Virus record (IMG/VR): IMGVR_UViG_3300042885_000668
Location: 1-21,886 of that record
Length of the DNA: 21,886 nt
DNA from: a virus
Reading direction: 5' to 3' (one strand)
A program made the translations under genes and the position numbers. Below, piece after piece: positions 1 through 8,572 of the stretch. Numbering within the stretch: the stretch's first letter is position 1; each line of letters opens with the position of its first letter. Under the pieces are notes generated by a model. That model worked only from the letters and a program-made list of their open reading frames with translations, had not been told where the DNA came from and ran no database searches.

Positions 1-3000
1 ACATCGTAACCCTCTTCCTTAAGGGTCTCGATAGGGCCTTCCATCGTGTTGTTGATCGCGATGAAAGGCTTTTCATTGCCCTTGAGAGTTCGGATCGCAT
101 TGTCAGCGATCGCCTTGGCTTTAAGCGAAAGAATGTACTGGGTCGAAAGGTTAAATAGATGACTTCCGAAATTCGTGGATGAAACGCTTACTTTTGATTC
201 CGATGCACGGGTTTGATTTTCCACGTTCTCCATCTTCTTCGCGACCTTTGAGACCTTCTTACTGAAGCGCAGAATCTGCTGAAGAAAGTCCGTGTACACG
301 TCAGCAAGCTCGCGCTCGCGCTCTGCGTTGTCGGTAGAGGTAACGAAATCAAACGGCACTCCGCCCCAGTTCTGCTCACGGCGCACGAACTCTCCGGATT
401 CGGAGAGCATCGAAGTAAGCGCCTGCTGAAGCGCCAAGCCGCCGCTGTCGAGCAGTTCGGTCATTTCAGCTGGGCGCAATCCAGCACGCTGCATCAAAGT
501 TTTGAGCGCGTAGAGACCGAGGTTATCCGGACGCTTAGCGAACGTCGCAGATGCGAAGTACGCACCTTTTGACTTGGGAAGAATCTGATCGAATCGAATG
601 TTCGTGTCGGAATTTGCGCCGGCCGCTAGGTGAGCCTCGTCCAACACGAAGATTGCGTTTGGAGCAATACGAGATAGCGCCTCCCAGATGGGACCAAACG
701 ATTTGGCAATTCGCTTAGATTGACGGGCCCGCTTCTGTTTGGCGCCTTCCTTGAATCCAGGAGGAACATCCGATTTTAGCTGATCGTAGGTCGTGAAAAA
801 TGCGTTGGTTCCCTGAGGAAGTTCAGCCGTGTCGTTGATCTTTGCCAATTCCTCACGACTCTTAGCGGATGTTCTTCGCACCTTCACGGTCTCACCAGTG
901 GATGCGAGGTAATCGACGTTGCTGTTCGTGACATAAGGCCGAATACCATTCTCACCGATCGCCGGAAGATCTCGACCAGCCATGTCAGAGTACAGGGTTG
1001 GCTTGGCGGTGATGAAAACCGGAGTCAGTCCGTTCAGGCGTGCATACCGCAAAATGGCAGCAACGGTGCGCCCCTTGCCCACACCAGTTTGGTCTGAGTT
1101 GATCAGCGCCGAACCGCGTTCAATGTTCCGAATTGCCAAACCAGTAGCGTCAATCTGGGCGGCGGACATTATCTTAAACAACTGGTCCTTGGTCATCTGC
1201 AACCGATTAGCGACGTAGTTGTCGATCGGCATCTTGACCTCGGCCTCCAATTCGCGGAGGGCTCGCTCAGTGGCGTCAGCGATGTTTGAGGGGCTGACGA
1301 GTCCGGTTTCAGCGTTTTTGCTCTGGCTCTTGTAGGGCTTAGTACGCGCCTCAGACATAGCCTCCGGCTCTGACTCGATTTCGGGATCGACCGCAATCTC
1401 AGGCTCGGTGGGCACCGTGGTTTGGTCGATCGCATCAATGACGCCGGTTGCCTGGGTTCGATTGAGATCATCCAATCCCTCGACGGTATTGGCGGTCTCC
1501 TGCCAAATGGATAGAAGCGACCGCTTGAGCTTATCCCAGATTTCAGGGAGATCAGCACGCACTTGCGAAGCGAACTCGGCAAACGTGCGGATGCCGGCCT
1601 TGACGTACAAGGAAGCCATCTTGACGCCGATTACTAGAATCTCGGGGTCCACGCCCATGGCGGTGCCCCCTAGCTTGTCGCGCAGCTGCTTCTTTAATGC
1701 CTCCAGTTGCGTTTGCTCATCCGTAGATAGCTTCGATGTTAACCCGGGCCTTGCGGCAGGCGGCTTAACCACAGGTTCAATCCGTCCTCCTGCCACGCCT
1801 CCAGCTGCTCCTGGTTCTTTGACTCTGGGCGCTGGCTCAACCACTGGTCCAGTTGCCGCCGGTTCACTTGGAGTAGGAGTTCGTTGTTCTGGAGCACTTG
1901 GTACAACTGCTCCGGGTCCAGGAACAGGCTGCTCGACAGGAACAGGTTCTGGCCGCTTTCCTTGAGATAAGAGTTCAGGACTCGCAGGCGCTCCTGGAAC
2001 GCCTCCGGGTTGTCCTGCACCTCCTTCAACTGTCGGCTCCACAGCTGGGACATTTCCCATGCTAGTTGCTGCTGGGACGACAGGGGTTGTGACTTTCGAT
2101 TTGCGAGCTTCATTGATCAGCGGTTTGAGTTGTGCCCAGTTGTTGTAAACGCGAGGTGCTGAAACCCACGGACGGACCAAACCTCCTTGGGCGGATGGAG
2201 AGGTTGATCGTTTTCCGTCGATTACCACAATATCGACCGGCCATCCTGCCCCCATCTTGGAGTACATACTGCCGTCGATGGTGAAGAAGTCGGTAACATT
2301 AAACCGATTGAACAGGTCAAGGTACTCAGCCCGTTCGTAGGATTTCAGCCGGTTTTCTGGAGTTCCCAGCTTGTTGGACTGCGATCCAGTCTTGGATCCC
2401 AAGATCAGCACGGCCTTTCCGTTGGGGGCCATGGCTTCGAGCGTGTTCAGCGCAATAGCGAGGTCGATGCTCGAAGTATCCGCCCGCTTGATACTGCTTC
2501 GGAAGAGCGGGAACGATTCCTTATAACCTTCAAGGAATCGAGCGCCAAACGGAGGGTTGATAATGACGCGATCCGGTTGAGCAGAATCCAACAAGTCAAA
2601 GAACTCCTTGCTGACGGCATCAAGTCCGGTGGCAGGTTTTCCAATAAAGCGTTCCAGACGCGTGCGGCGGTTGGGATCCAACTCGTTAGCAAGAATCTCC
2701 TGCTTAGTCGGATCTGACGTGACAAGCAGCATTCCATTGCCGGCGGTCGTTTCGGCAATGCGTTGACCACTCTCTATGTCAGCAAGGATGCCGGCCAGAT
2801 AAGCAAGCGGAGGCGGCGTGGAATAGGCTTGCGCGGTTTTACTGGACGCAGTTCGAGTACGCAGATCCGGCCCTTGTTCGTACCGCTGAGTCAGCTTGTC
2901 GTAGGTCTCAGTCGGATCTACTCCAGCAGACCGATCTTCACGCACAGTCTGTGCGGTAGCTTGAATGATCTGCGATTCAAGTTCCTCTTCGACTTCTTTC

Positions 3001-4346
3001 TTGTTCGGTTCAACCAGTATTGGGCCGGGAACAGGTGTTGGTTTGGCAGGAGGAAGCACGGACGCCGCTAGAGAGATTTCCTCCGGAGGACGGATTAGCT
3101 CTTCTGGTACGATCGGCGCTTTGGGTGTAGGCTCTACCGGCGGCGCAATAGCCTCTTCAACAGCGGCAGGAATCGTGGGTTCCGGCTGGATTGAAATCGG
3201 TCCAGAGGGCGGCCCGCCTGCATTGATCCCGCCAAGCTCTTCGGCAATGTCGGGAGTGAGCGCATCCTCTATGCCAGATACGGTGGCAGCAGAATTCGGA
3301 AGAGGGTTTGCGGGATCATCACCAATGGCTGCACGGCTGGCAGCCTCACGATCAATGAATCCAGGAATGCCATCAACCACCGCACCTCTTCCAAGGCGCT
3401 CCTGCTGCAAGCTACGAAGCCTCTGTCCACGCGAAATCTTGCCAGCTCCACCGGCAACGAGTCCGACCAGTGTTCCGACGCCCGCACCAACCTCTCCGGA
3501 CTCAAGGATTCCTTGGCCTAGTTTCTGGTCAGGGTTGTAGATTTTCTGAGCGGCCAGATTCTGAAGGAACTGTTCCGACGATTCCTGTGCTGCTTCTTCA
3601 AGGCCAGTTTTGAAAGCGCCACGAACAACCCTTTTTCCAATAGCGCCAGTTACCAGACGCTTTACTGCTGGAACAGCACCTAACGCGCTTTCGGTGATCG
3701 CACCAATCGGTGCTGTAGCCATGAGCACCTTACGCTGTGCCTGTGGCTTTTCAGCGCGAAGCCGACTGGCTTCCATCGCGTCTCCTTTTGCCAACGCCTC
3801 CGCAATCTTGGTGTCGTAGAATTGACCTGCCTCTTGCGCGGCATCTTCACCAGAACTAAGGCCGTATGCCAGCTGTCCAACGCCGGGTATCGCTGCAACC
3901 GGAAGCGATCCAACGCCGCTTGCCAACTGGGTAAGATAATCTTCTTCCCGCAACGGATTGACCGGGAACGCTTCCGCCGCTCCTGCTTGAAGGTTCTGAC
4001 CCAGCTTAAACGTCGGATCATTTTCAGTTCTCGCTTGGAGAACTTCAGGTGAAACTTCCCTAGTGCGTTGCTGCCATGCTTCGAGCCTACGGTTGTAAGC
4101 TTCCATTCCAGCGGGGCTTTCTGCTTGCGCCGCTGTCATCATCGGAGGCGGCTCTTCTGACGCTAAACGCGCAAGGCCCATCATGCTTCCACCAACCATG
4201 CGACCGCCTTCCCGCATGAAGGCTGATCCAGCGGAAGAAAGCGCACCTTGATCTAAGGTATCGACAAATTCTTGAAGTTCATTTTCACCAACATCATCAG
4301 GAACCTCGATTAGACCGATGTCTTGAATATCAATGAGCTTAGGCAT
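1..4346 (-). CDS. Giant polyvalent protein: N6-adenine methyltransferase plus Strawberry-notch-type DEAH helicase (C-terminus outside window)
   Basis: An uninterrupted minus-strand frame runs from ATG at 4346 to the window edge, giving 1448 residues without an end. Residues about 225-300 are Ala/Gly-rich with a hydrophobic stretch, a pattern seen in phage proteins ejected into the host. A Pro-rich linker covers about 345-450. A class I methyltransferase follows: STPPPLA near 511, SAM loop TAGNGM at 534-539, catalytic NPPF at 597-600. A second Pro-rich linker spans about 745-870, then a helical segment 870-950. The helicase starts near 1030 with Walker A region QTGVGKGRT (1086-1094), DEAH at 1236-1239, then an ASATFAKR motif. 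This order of domains is that of polyvalent anti-restriction proteins (P1 DarB type, AAA_34/Strawberry-notch helicase). It starts 3 bases after the stop of a putative ejection protein, which fits packaging in the virion and protection of incoming DNA; that role is inference. The call is very sure for the domains, moderate for the role. Confidence 0.88.
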   Translation of the reverse strand, partial: MPKLIDIQDIGLIEVPDDVGENELQEFVDTLDQGALSSAGSAFMREGGRMVGGSMMGLARLASEEPPPMMTAAQAESPAGMEAYNRRLEAWQQRTREVSPEVLQARTENDPTFKLGQNLQAGAAEAFPVNPLREEDYLTQLASGVGSLPVAAIPGVGQLAYGLSSGEDAAQEAGQFYDTKIAEALAKGDAMEASRLRAEKPQAQRKVLMATAPIGAITESALGAVPAVKRLVTGAIGKRVVRGAFKTGLEEAAQESSEQFLQNLAAQKIYNPDQKLGQGILESGEVGAGVGTLVGLVAGGAGKISRGQRLRSLQQERLGRGAVVDGIPGFIDREAASRAAIGDDPANPLPNSAATVSGIEDALTPDIAEELGGINAGGPPSGPISIQPEPTIPAAVEEAIAPPVEPTPKAPIVPEELIRPPEEISLAASVLPPAKPTPVPGPILVEPNKKEVEEELESQIIQATAQTVREDRSAGVDPTETYDKLTQRYEQGPDLRTRTASSKTAQAYSTPPPLAYLAGILADIESGQRIAETTAGNGMLLVTSDPTKQEILANELDPNRRTRLERFIGKPATGLDAVSKEFFDLLDSAQPDRVIINPPFGARFLEGYKESFPLFRSSIKRADTSSIDLAIALNTLEAMAPNGKAVLILGSKTGSQSNKLGTPENRLKSYERAEYLDLFNRFNVTDFFTIDGSMYSKMGAGWPVDIVVIDGKRSTSPSAQGGLVRPWVSAPRVYNNWAQLKPLINEARKSKVTTPVVPAATSMGNVPAVEPTVEGGAGQPGGVPGAPASPELLSQGKRPEPVPVEQPVPGPGAVVPSAPEQRTPTPSEPAATGPVVEPAPRVKEPGAAGGVAGGRIEPVVKPPAARPGLTSKLSTDEQTQLEALKKQLRDKLGGTAMGVDPEILVIGVKMASLYVKAGIRTFAEFASQVRADLPEIWDKLKRSLLSIWQETANTVEGLDDLNRTQATGVIDAIDQTTVPTEPEIAVDPEIESEPEAMSEARTKPYKSQSKNAETGLVSPSNIADATERALRELEAEVKMPIDNYVANRLQMTKDQLFKIMSAAQIDATGLAIRNIERGSALINSDQTGVGKGRTVAAILRYARLNGLTPVFITAKPTLYSDMAGRDLPAIGENGIRPYVTNSNVDYLASTGETVKVRRTSAKSREELAKINDTAELPQGTNAFFTTYDQLKSDVPPGFKEGAKQKRARQSKRIAKSFGPIWEALSRIAPNAIFVLDEAHLAAGANSDTNIRFDQILPKSKGAYFASATFAKRPDNLGLYALKTLMQRAGLRPAEMTELLDSGGLALQQALTSMLSESGEFVRREQNWGGVPFDFVTSTDNAERERELADVYTDFLQQILRFSKKVSKVAKKMENVENQTRASESKVSVSSTNFGSHLFNLSTQYILSLKAKAIADNAIRTLKGNEKPFIAINNTMEGPIETLKEEGYD

Positions 4347-4349
4347 GGT

Positions 4350-5294
4350 TTATTTGGCTAAGACTAGCTTGCCTGTAACCGGGTCTCGTTGAAAGCGCGC
4401 TTTTACGGGAGCATTGGTGGATTGCGCTGATTTTTGTTGGGCTAACTCGCTTGCAACCTGCTCTGCGGTCAGCTTGATTTTCATTGGACCTCTAGGGGTT
4501 TCGATTTCGATTTCTCCTGGAAATACAGGTTTCTCAGCTTTTTCAGCCTTGGGTTTCCTTACCAAGACATTTTTTCCATTGATTACACCGCGTGTGTAAC
4601 CTTCAGGAATAGTTTGAGCAGGTGCTGTCCTCGTAGGAGCTTGCGCCATCATTTGTGGCACATTATCTTGGGAGATCCCTTCTCCAAGCACGTCAAGCGT
4701 GGTCATAATTGGCTCAGATCCACCGCCCATAATACCAAATGTGTTGTCTCGGGGAGCGCCGCTGATGGTTGATTCCAAATCGGGAGGAATTGGCACACCT
4801 GCCGAATCGCCTCCTGGAAGAATTCCTTGCGAGGCCATGATACGAGCCATCTGTTGATCATTCGTTGCTTTCTGGATAATCCCCTGAACCTTTCCCTTCA
4901 GATACGACTTAGATTTTCTATCTTCGTCGGAAAGCGTGATTCCGCCCATTTCGATTCCGCTTGTTTCCGCAAATCCAGCTGTCTCTAACAACTGATCTTT
5001 GTTTCCGCCCTCTTCCTGCGCTGTGGCAGATCCAACAATGTCTATCGAGCCGTCACGATTACGTTTCAAAAACCTACCAAACTTAATCGCTAGCCCTTCA
5101 TCGCGCCCTGTTGCCGCCAACGCCGCCGCCTCTCGCCGCTGGTCAACGAGGTCCTGGTAATACTGCCCGCGCATCCGCGTCTCTTCAGCACGCTGCGCCG
5201 CTGCTTCCTCCCTGGCCTGGCGCTGATTCGCCAGCTGCACGCCTTGGAGGTACGATTGCCCGATGTTTTCGAGTCCTGAGAAGGGGTTTGCCAT
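4350..5294 (-). CDS. Putative internal virion / ejection protein, coiled-coil N-terminus
   Basis: This encodes 314 residues from ATG at 5294 (MANPFSGLEN). A longer reading back to 5369 is open but would overlap the upstream gene, so I reject it. Residues about 15-65 are a Gln/Ala/Glu/Arg-rich helix likely to form a coiled coil (LANQRQAREEAAAQRAEE). The middle is low in recognisable motifs. The C-terminal quarter carries a short beta-like stretch (EIEIETPRGPMKIKL) and ends in a turn GKLVLAK. It starts 4 bases after the gene for the Gly-rich protein at 5299-6051 and ends 3 bases before the giant polyvalent protein. I do not recognise a family. Position between the tail genes and an ejected anti-restriction protein, plus the coiled coil, suggests an internal core or ejection protein; a tail-associated chaperone is also possible. 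Confidence 0.75.
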   Translation of the reverse strand: MANPFSGLENIGQSYLQGVQLANQRQAREEAAAQRAEETRMRGQYYQDLVDQRREAAALAATGRDEGLAIKFGRFLKRNRDGSIDIVGSATAQEEGGNKDQLLETAGFAETSGIEMGGITLSDEDRKSKSYLKGKVQGIIQKATNDQQMARIMASQGILPGGDSAGVPIPPDLESTISGAPRDNTFGIMGGGSEPIMTTLDVLGEGISQDNVPQMMAQAPTRTAPAQTIPEGYTRGVINGKNVLVRKPKAEKAEKPVFPGEIEIETPRGPMKIKLTAEQVASELAQQKSAQSTNAPVKARFQRDPVTGKLVLAK

Positions 5295-5298
5295 AAGA

Positions 5299-6051
5299 TT
5301 AGATCGTTTTCGGCATGATGCTCTGTTGCATTGCAACATTGCTGCTTCCAGCGCCTGCCCCGCCACCAAATCCGCCTTGTCCTAACGCACCAAATCCAAG
5401 GTTGGTCAATCCAGATCCTAGCGATCCAAGGTACTGGCCACCAACCCCGCCCGCGCTTGGCATATTATAAGTCCCAAGCAAAGCGGCTTGTTTTTTGGCG
5501 CGTTCATCAGCCCTCAAGTTTGCAATCATCTGAGGCGTAAACTCATAGTTTGCCATCTGCGCCATCGGAGTGGTGCCTATAATGTTGGAAAACTGTTGAG
5601 CTCCAGCCTGCTGGAGATCCATTGATGTCCTACCTAGGTCCCGCGCCGTTAGGTTGCGAGCCGCCTGGCTTCCAGCGTATCCTCCAGTTAGAGCCTTTGA
5701 GGCGGTATTGCGTTGAATTTGGGCAGCAAGGTCAGGCGGCAACTCTCCACGAAGCAACGACATCGCGTTCTGGGTGCGCTGAGCTTGGCCCTCCTGATAG
5801 CCGGGAATCTGGATGCCGAGGGATTCAAGAAGCTGCGCCCGGTTGAAGGCGTTTCGTTGTGCTTCAAGTTCTCTGGTTTGAGGTGCCAGTTTCCCTGACT
5901 CTCCAATCAACTCTCCAAGGTCTAGGCCAGGCAAATTTGCCGCGCCGCGAGCGCCAGCGCGATCTTTGCTAGCTTGGTTGGCAGAAACTGCTGCGCCAGC
6001 CGCGCCAGCAACAACGCCGGTTGTGATAACTGCCGATGCTACGAATGACAT
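5299..6051 (-). CDS. Putative ejection/internal virion protein, Gly/Ala-rich with hydrophobic N-terminus
   Basis: This encodes 250 residues from ATG at 6051, overlapping the end of the cupin-like gene by 13 bases. Residues about 4-26 form a hydrophobic Ala/Gly/Val segment (VITTGVVAGAAGAAV) that could insert in a membrane. The middle is Gln/Ala/Arg-rich and probably helical (QRNAFNRAQLLESLG; QAARNLTARDLG). The last 50 residues are strongly Gly-rich. Podophage ejection proteins of the gp14 type are short, have a hydrophobic N-terminal segment, and are encoded after the tail tube genes, as here. I see no catalytic motif and no lytic transglycosylase signature. The function is therefore inferred from composition and gene order. 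Confidence 0.72.
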   Translation of the reverse strand: MSFVASAVITTGVVAGAAGAAVSANQASKDRAGARGAANLPGLDLGELIGESGKLAPQTRELEAQRNAFNRAQLLESLGIQIPGYQEGQAQRTQNAMSLLRGELPPDLAAQIQRNTASKALTGGYAGSQAARNLTARDLGRTSMDLQQAGAQQFSNIIGTTPMAQMANYEFTPQMIANLRADERAKKQAALLGTYNMPSAGGVGGQYLGSLGSGLTNLGFGALGQGGFGGGAGAGSSNVAMQQSIMPKTI

Positions 6052-6503
6052 AGTAAGTATTGGTTTTGACCCACGTAAGTGAGGTCGTTCAAAAGCTCTT
6101 CGTGATCCGTCTTGTTATCCAGATTCAGGTGAACCGTGGTCCAAATGGTGTCCTCATGGATCAGCAGCACGCGGCGAGTTCCTGGCTTGGTGATGCCCGA
6201 ATACGGCGCCGTGTAGGTCACCATACCCTCGTTCTCGCTAACCACCGTGACCCTGCCTTTGGTGATGAAGAACGGATTGTCGAACTTATGGATGCGGCTG
6301 GTGACGACACATCCAGCCGGCATGAAGATTTCACGCACGTACATCCCCTCTGGGAACGTGTGTTTTAGCGGACACTCCTGCTGCGGAATATTCGCCACAA
6401 ACGCTTCCCACCTGTCCAGACGATCGTCGAACGTGACGGTCTCATCCGTCAGGATGTCGAGCCACGTAACAGGTTGAACGGCTACTGGAAGCTCCTCAGT
6501 CAT
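6039..6503 (-). CDS. Small cupin-like beta-barrel protein of the tail operon
   Basis: This encodes 154 residues from ATG at 6503. The start overlaps the stop of the adaptor-like gene as ATGA, a common sign of coupled translation. Residues about 55-127 show the alternating beta strands of a small jelly-roll or cupin: REIFMPAGCVVTSRIHKF, then a turn ITKGRVTVV, then RRVLLIHEDTIWTTVH. H72, H116 and H125 are possible metal or ligand contacts, but the canonical cupin HxH...E motif is not clear, so a purely structural barrel is also possible. It sits inside the tail/ejection operon, which suggests a virion or assembly role rather than metabolism. I recognise the fold pattern but not a named family. 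Confidence 0.75.
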   Translation of the reverse strand: MTEELPVAVQPVTWLDILTDETVTFDDRLDRWEAFVANIPQQECPLKHTFPEGMYVREIFMPAGCVVTSRIHKFDNPFFITKGRVTVVSENEGMVTYTAPYSGITKPGTRRVLLIHEDTIWTTVHLNLDNKTDHEELLNDLTYVGQNQYLLCHS

Positions 6504-7591
6504 CAGATGAATCCACTGAACCGAAATTGAATCTTCGCGGACCCGAACGGCTGCACGTTAATCACGCTGCGCTCATTGGGGCTGTACGCCTCAAGCTCAT
6601 TCCGAAGCGACCGCAGTGCTAGCTGGATCTCGCGCTCAGCCTCGGTGTACTGATTCCGGTCTTCCTTCTGGATCGCTTTCATCATGTGCTTGATCGCCTG
6701 GAGGTTCCCGATAAACAGCCAGTCTGAATCAACGATCGCCGGTATGAAGTCCAGACGAACGATCGCCTCCACGACCGTGTTGGTGCAAGCCTCGTCTGCT
6801 GGCACGCAGCCGTCTCCGTTGTCGATGCAGCAGTTGTCCTGGGTGGTGCTGCACGAGTTGGCGCCACCGCACACCTCGGGCATCCCGACAAGGTAGGTGC
6901 GACGGTACTCAGGGTTCTGCTCGCTCGGACCCCAGACTGCGACTTGGGTTTGTAAAAGGGTTGTCGGGTTGTACGCCAGAATCGTCAGGCTTCCTTGAGT
7001 CAACGGCTTCTGGGCGCCAGTCAGACCCGGCTGCTTGAAGAGGTTGGTTGTCTGGACGTAGGCCGTGATGGAGGGGTTTGGAAGCGTGACGTACTCGCCC
7101 CAGACGTATTCTCCGCTGACCGAGTCCAACGTGCGGATTGGAATTCCATTGGGATCGAGCCCCTGCAAGAGAACACGCTTACCAACGTCAGCTGATAGCT
7201 GTGGTGTCACCCTGATGTAGCAGTTACCAACCGAGTCTCGAAACTGCGTCACCATGCCGCGATCTAGCAGCTGGTCTTGCTCGCATCCTTCACGGCCACA
7301 TCCGGTGCGCGGTGCCCGGGTGTCCGTCTGGAACTCGTACCACTGGTTCTGGATGGGAATGTTGTAGCCGCAGAGGTTCATCGCCTCGATCGTCTTAACC
7401 TCGCGAGGCCAGGTGATGCAGCCAGCGGTGACGCAGACGCGCAGCTTCTTGTACGTACCCCACCACTTGCCCATGTCCGCCAAGCGAGCTTGAGCCTCGT
7501 TGAGCAACTGGACAAAACGCTCGTCGCAGGTGGCCAGACCTACTGCCTGCGGGATCGTGGAGTTCTTGGCTTGGGCGAGGGTTTTTCTCAT
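6503..7591 (-). CDS. Putative tail tubular protein A-like adaptor (head-to-tail connector)
   Basis: This encodes 362 residues from ATG at 7591, 1 base after the TAA of the tail-fibre gene. The N-terminus (LLNEAQARLADMGKWWGTYK) is helical and resembles the start of podophage adaptor proteins, which bind the portal and carry the nozzle. Residues 50-90 continue with RVCVTAGCITWPREVKTIEA, then beta-rich sequence. The C-terminal part (about 295-350) is a long helix, AIQKEDRNQYTEAEREIQLA. It lacks any enzyme motif. An unusual Cys-rich stretch lies at residues 241-269 (C241, C247, C254, C255, C262, C269), with seven more Cys spread over the protein. The adaptor call rests on the N- and C-terminal helices, the size, and the presence of a nozzle gene in the same operon. 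Confidence 0.7.
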   Translation of the reverse strand: MRKTLAQAKNSTIPQAVGLATCDERFVQLLNEAQARLADMGKWWGTYKKLRVCVTAGCITWPREVKTIEAMNLCGYNIPIQNQWYEFQTDTRAPRTGCGREGCEQDQLLDRGMVTQFRDSVGNCYIRVTPQLSADVGKRVLLQGLDPNGIPIRTLDSVSGEYVWGEYVTLPNPSITAYVQTTNLFKQPGLTGAQKPLTQGSLTILAYNPTTLLQTQVAVWGPSEQNPEYRRTYLVGMPEVCGGANSCSTTQDNCCIDNGDGCVPADEACTNTVVEAIVRLDFIPAIVDSDWLFIGNLQAIKHMMKAIQKEDRNQYTEAEREIQLALRSLRNELEAYSPNERSVINVQPFGSAKIQFRFSGFI

Positions 7592-7592
7592 G

Positions 7593-8570
7593 TTATCGGA
7601 TGGCGCGGGCCATGACTTTCCATTTGGCTTCGGTAATGGCGGTAAGCGTTCCGGTGGTTTTGTGGTTTACAGAAAGAGTCGTAATTTGATCGCTGCGTAC
7701 AAATCCGATTGAAGTGGTGTTGGAATAAGATGTAACGCGCAGGTCGCTTTCTGATTGATTTGATCGAAGGATACTTCCAACTGGGATGTAGTCTCCACCA
7801 GCTGGATTGACTCCCGCGTATCCAGCATCACCACCTGCATCTACGCAGATAATCCCAATATCCCAAGTCAGCGGATCAGCTCCTAACCCGTGTAAAAAAC
7901 TCACCGAAGCACCAGAAGCCGGAATCGCCAGATAACTCGCAACCGGAGTAATATACCCCGACTCCCAGACCGTAGCCGGAGTCGAGTTTGTCCGTAAAAA
8001 CTGGCGGTCAATTCCAGGAGAGAAATTCGATGGACCCACATTGCCGGGATTCAGAAGCTGAAACCGAGTGCCGTCGTACACAACGACGCACACCTGCCCG
8101 GCTCGTATGTCGCCTGCAACCAATGGAACGGTACCAAACTTCGTGATTGCCTTAACCGCAAGGCCGTCAACCGACAGCGTGCTAGCTCCAGTGTTTACGA
8201 TTGACCCAACAAAAACGTATGACACCCCTGTCCGGTACGCCTGATTTACACCAGGAGAGGCGGGCGTCAACGTAAGCGTGTAGGCGTTGGCAACGCCGGC
8301 TCCGACGCCATACGTAAACTGCGTCTGAACCCGCGACCATCCAGCCGGCGCCGTCGTGTTGTACTTCAGGACCTCGACCGGATTCTGGTTTGAGTCCAGT
8401 CGCAGCCAGTAGAGCGAAAGATCAGCTGGGGCAACTGCGCCTGCCGACCACTCTGGTGGCGCTGAATACTGGGCGATTATCGCCTCCGCGTAGGCGTCCA
8501 AACGATCCTGCTCGGATGCGTAGCAGGCGGGCGGAGGAAGTGTGCCGGCAGTTAGGTTGATTTCAGGCAT
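7593..8570 (-). CDS. Tail fibre / putative receptor-binding protein
   Basis: This encodes 325 residues from ATG at 8570, 2 bases after the tailspike stop. Residues about 15-35 (CYASEQDRLDAYAEAII) look like an attachment helix. Residues about 95-175 hold a beta-rich domain with segments YTLTLTPASPGV, GASTLSVDGLAVKAIT and VVVYDGTRFQLLNP, a pattern common in phage tail-fibre proteins. The C-terminal third is Gly/Ser/Thr-rich and ends in a lysine-containing strand AKWKVMARAIR, and it would be the receptor-facing tip. Base composition of the tip region (about 7600-7850) looks more AT-rich than the neighbouring genes, which would fit exchange of the host-range domain. The position right after the tailspike supports a fibre role. 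No enzymatic motif is visible. Confidence 0.72.
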   Translation of the reverse strand: MPEINLTAGTLPPPACYASEQDRLDAYAEAIIAQYSAPPEWSAGAVAPADLSLYWLRLDSNQNPVEVLKYNTTAPAGWSRVQTQFTYGVGAGVANAYTLTLTPASPGVNQAYRTGVSYVFVGSIVNTGASTLSVDGLAVKAITKFGTVPLVAGDIRAGQVCVVVYDGTRFQLLNPGNVGPSNFSPGIDRQFLRTNSTPATVWESGYITPVASYLAIPASGASVSFLHGLGADPLTWDIGIICVDAGGDAGYAGVNPAGGDYIPVGSILRSNQSESDLRVTSYSNTTSIGFVRSDQITTLSVNHKTTGTLTAITEAKWKVMARAIR

Positions 8571-8572
8571 GG

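Noticed and set aside
1408-1965. Plus-strand 185-codon open frame
   Set aside because: It is antisense to the giant polyvalent gene, whose minus frame carries recognisable domains on both sides. Its Ser/Thr/Gly-rich translation reflects the Pro-rich linker read backwards.
1739-2113. Minus-strand 124-codon Gln/Leu-rich frame that looks protein-like
   Set aside because: It is an alternative frame of the Pro-rich linker of the giant gene; the in-frame codon check at the NPPF, Walker A and DEAH motifs shows the long frame is continuous through this stretch.
2965-3540. Plus-strand 191-codon Ser/Pro-rich frame
   Set aside because: Antisense to the first linker of the giant gene, low complexity, with no homologous pattern or start signal.
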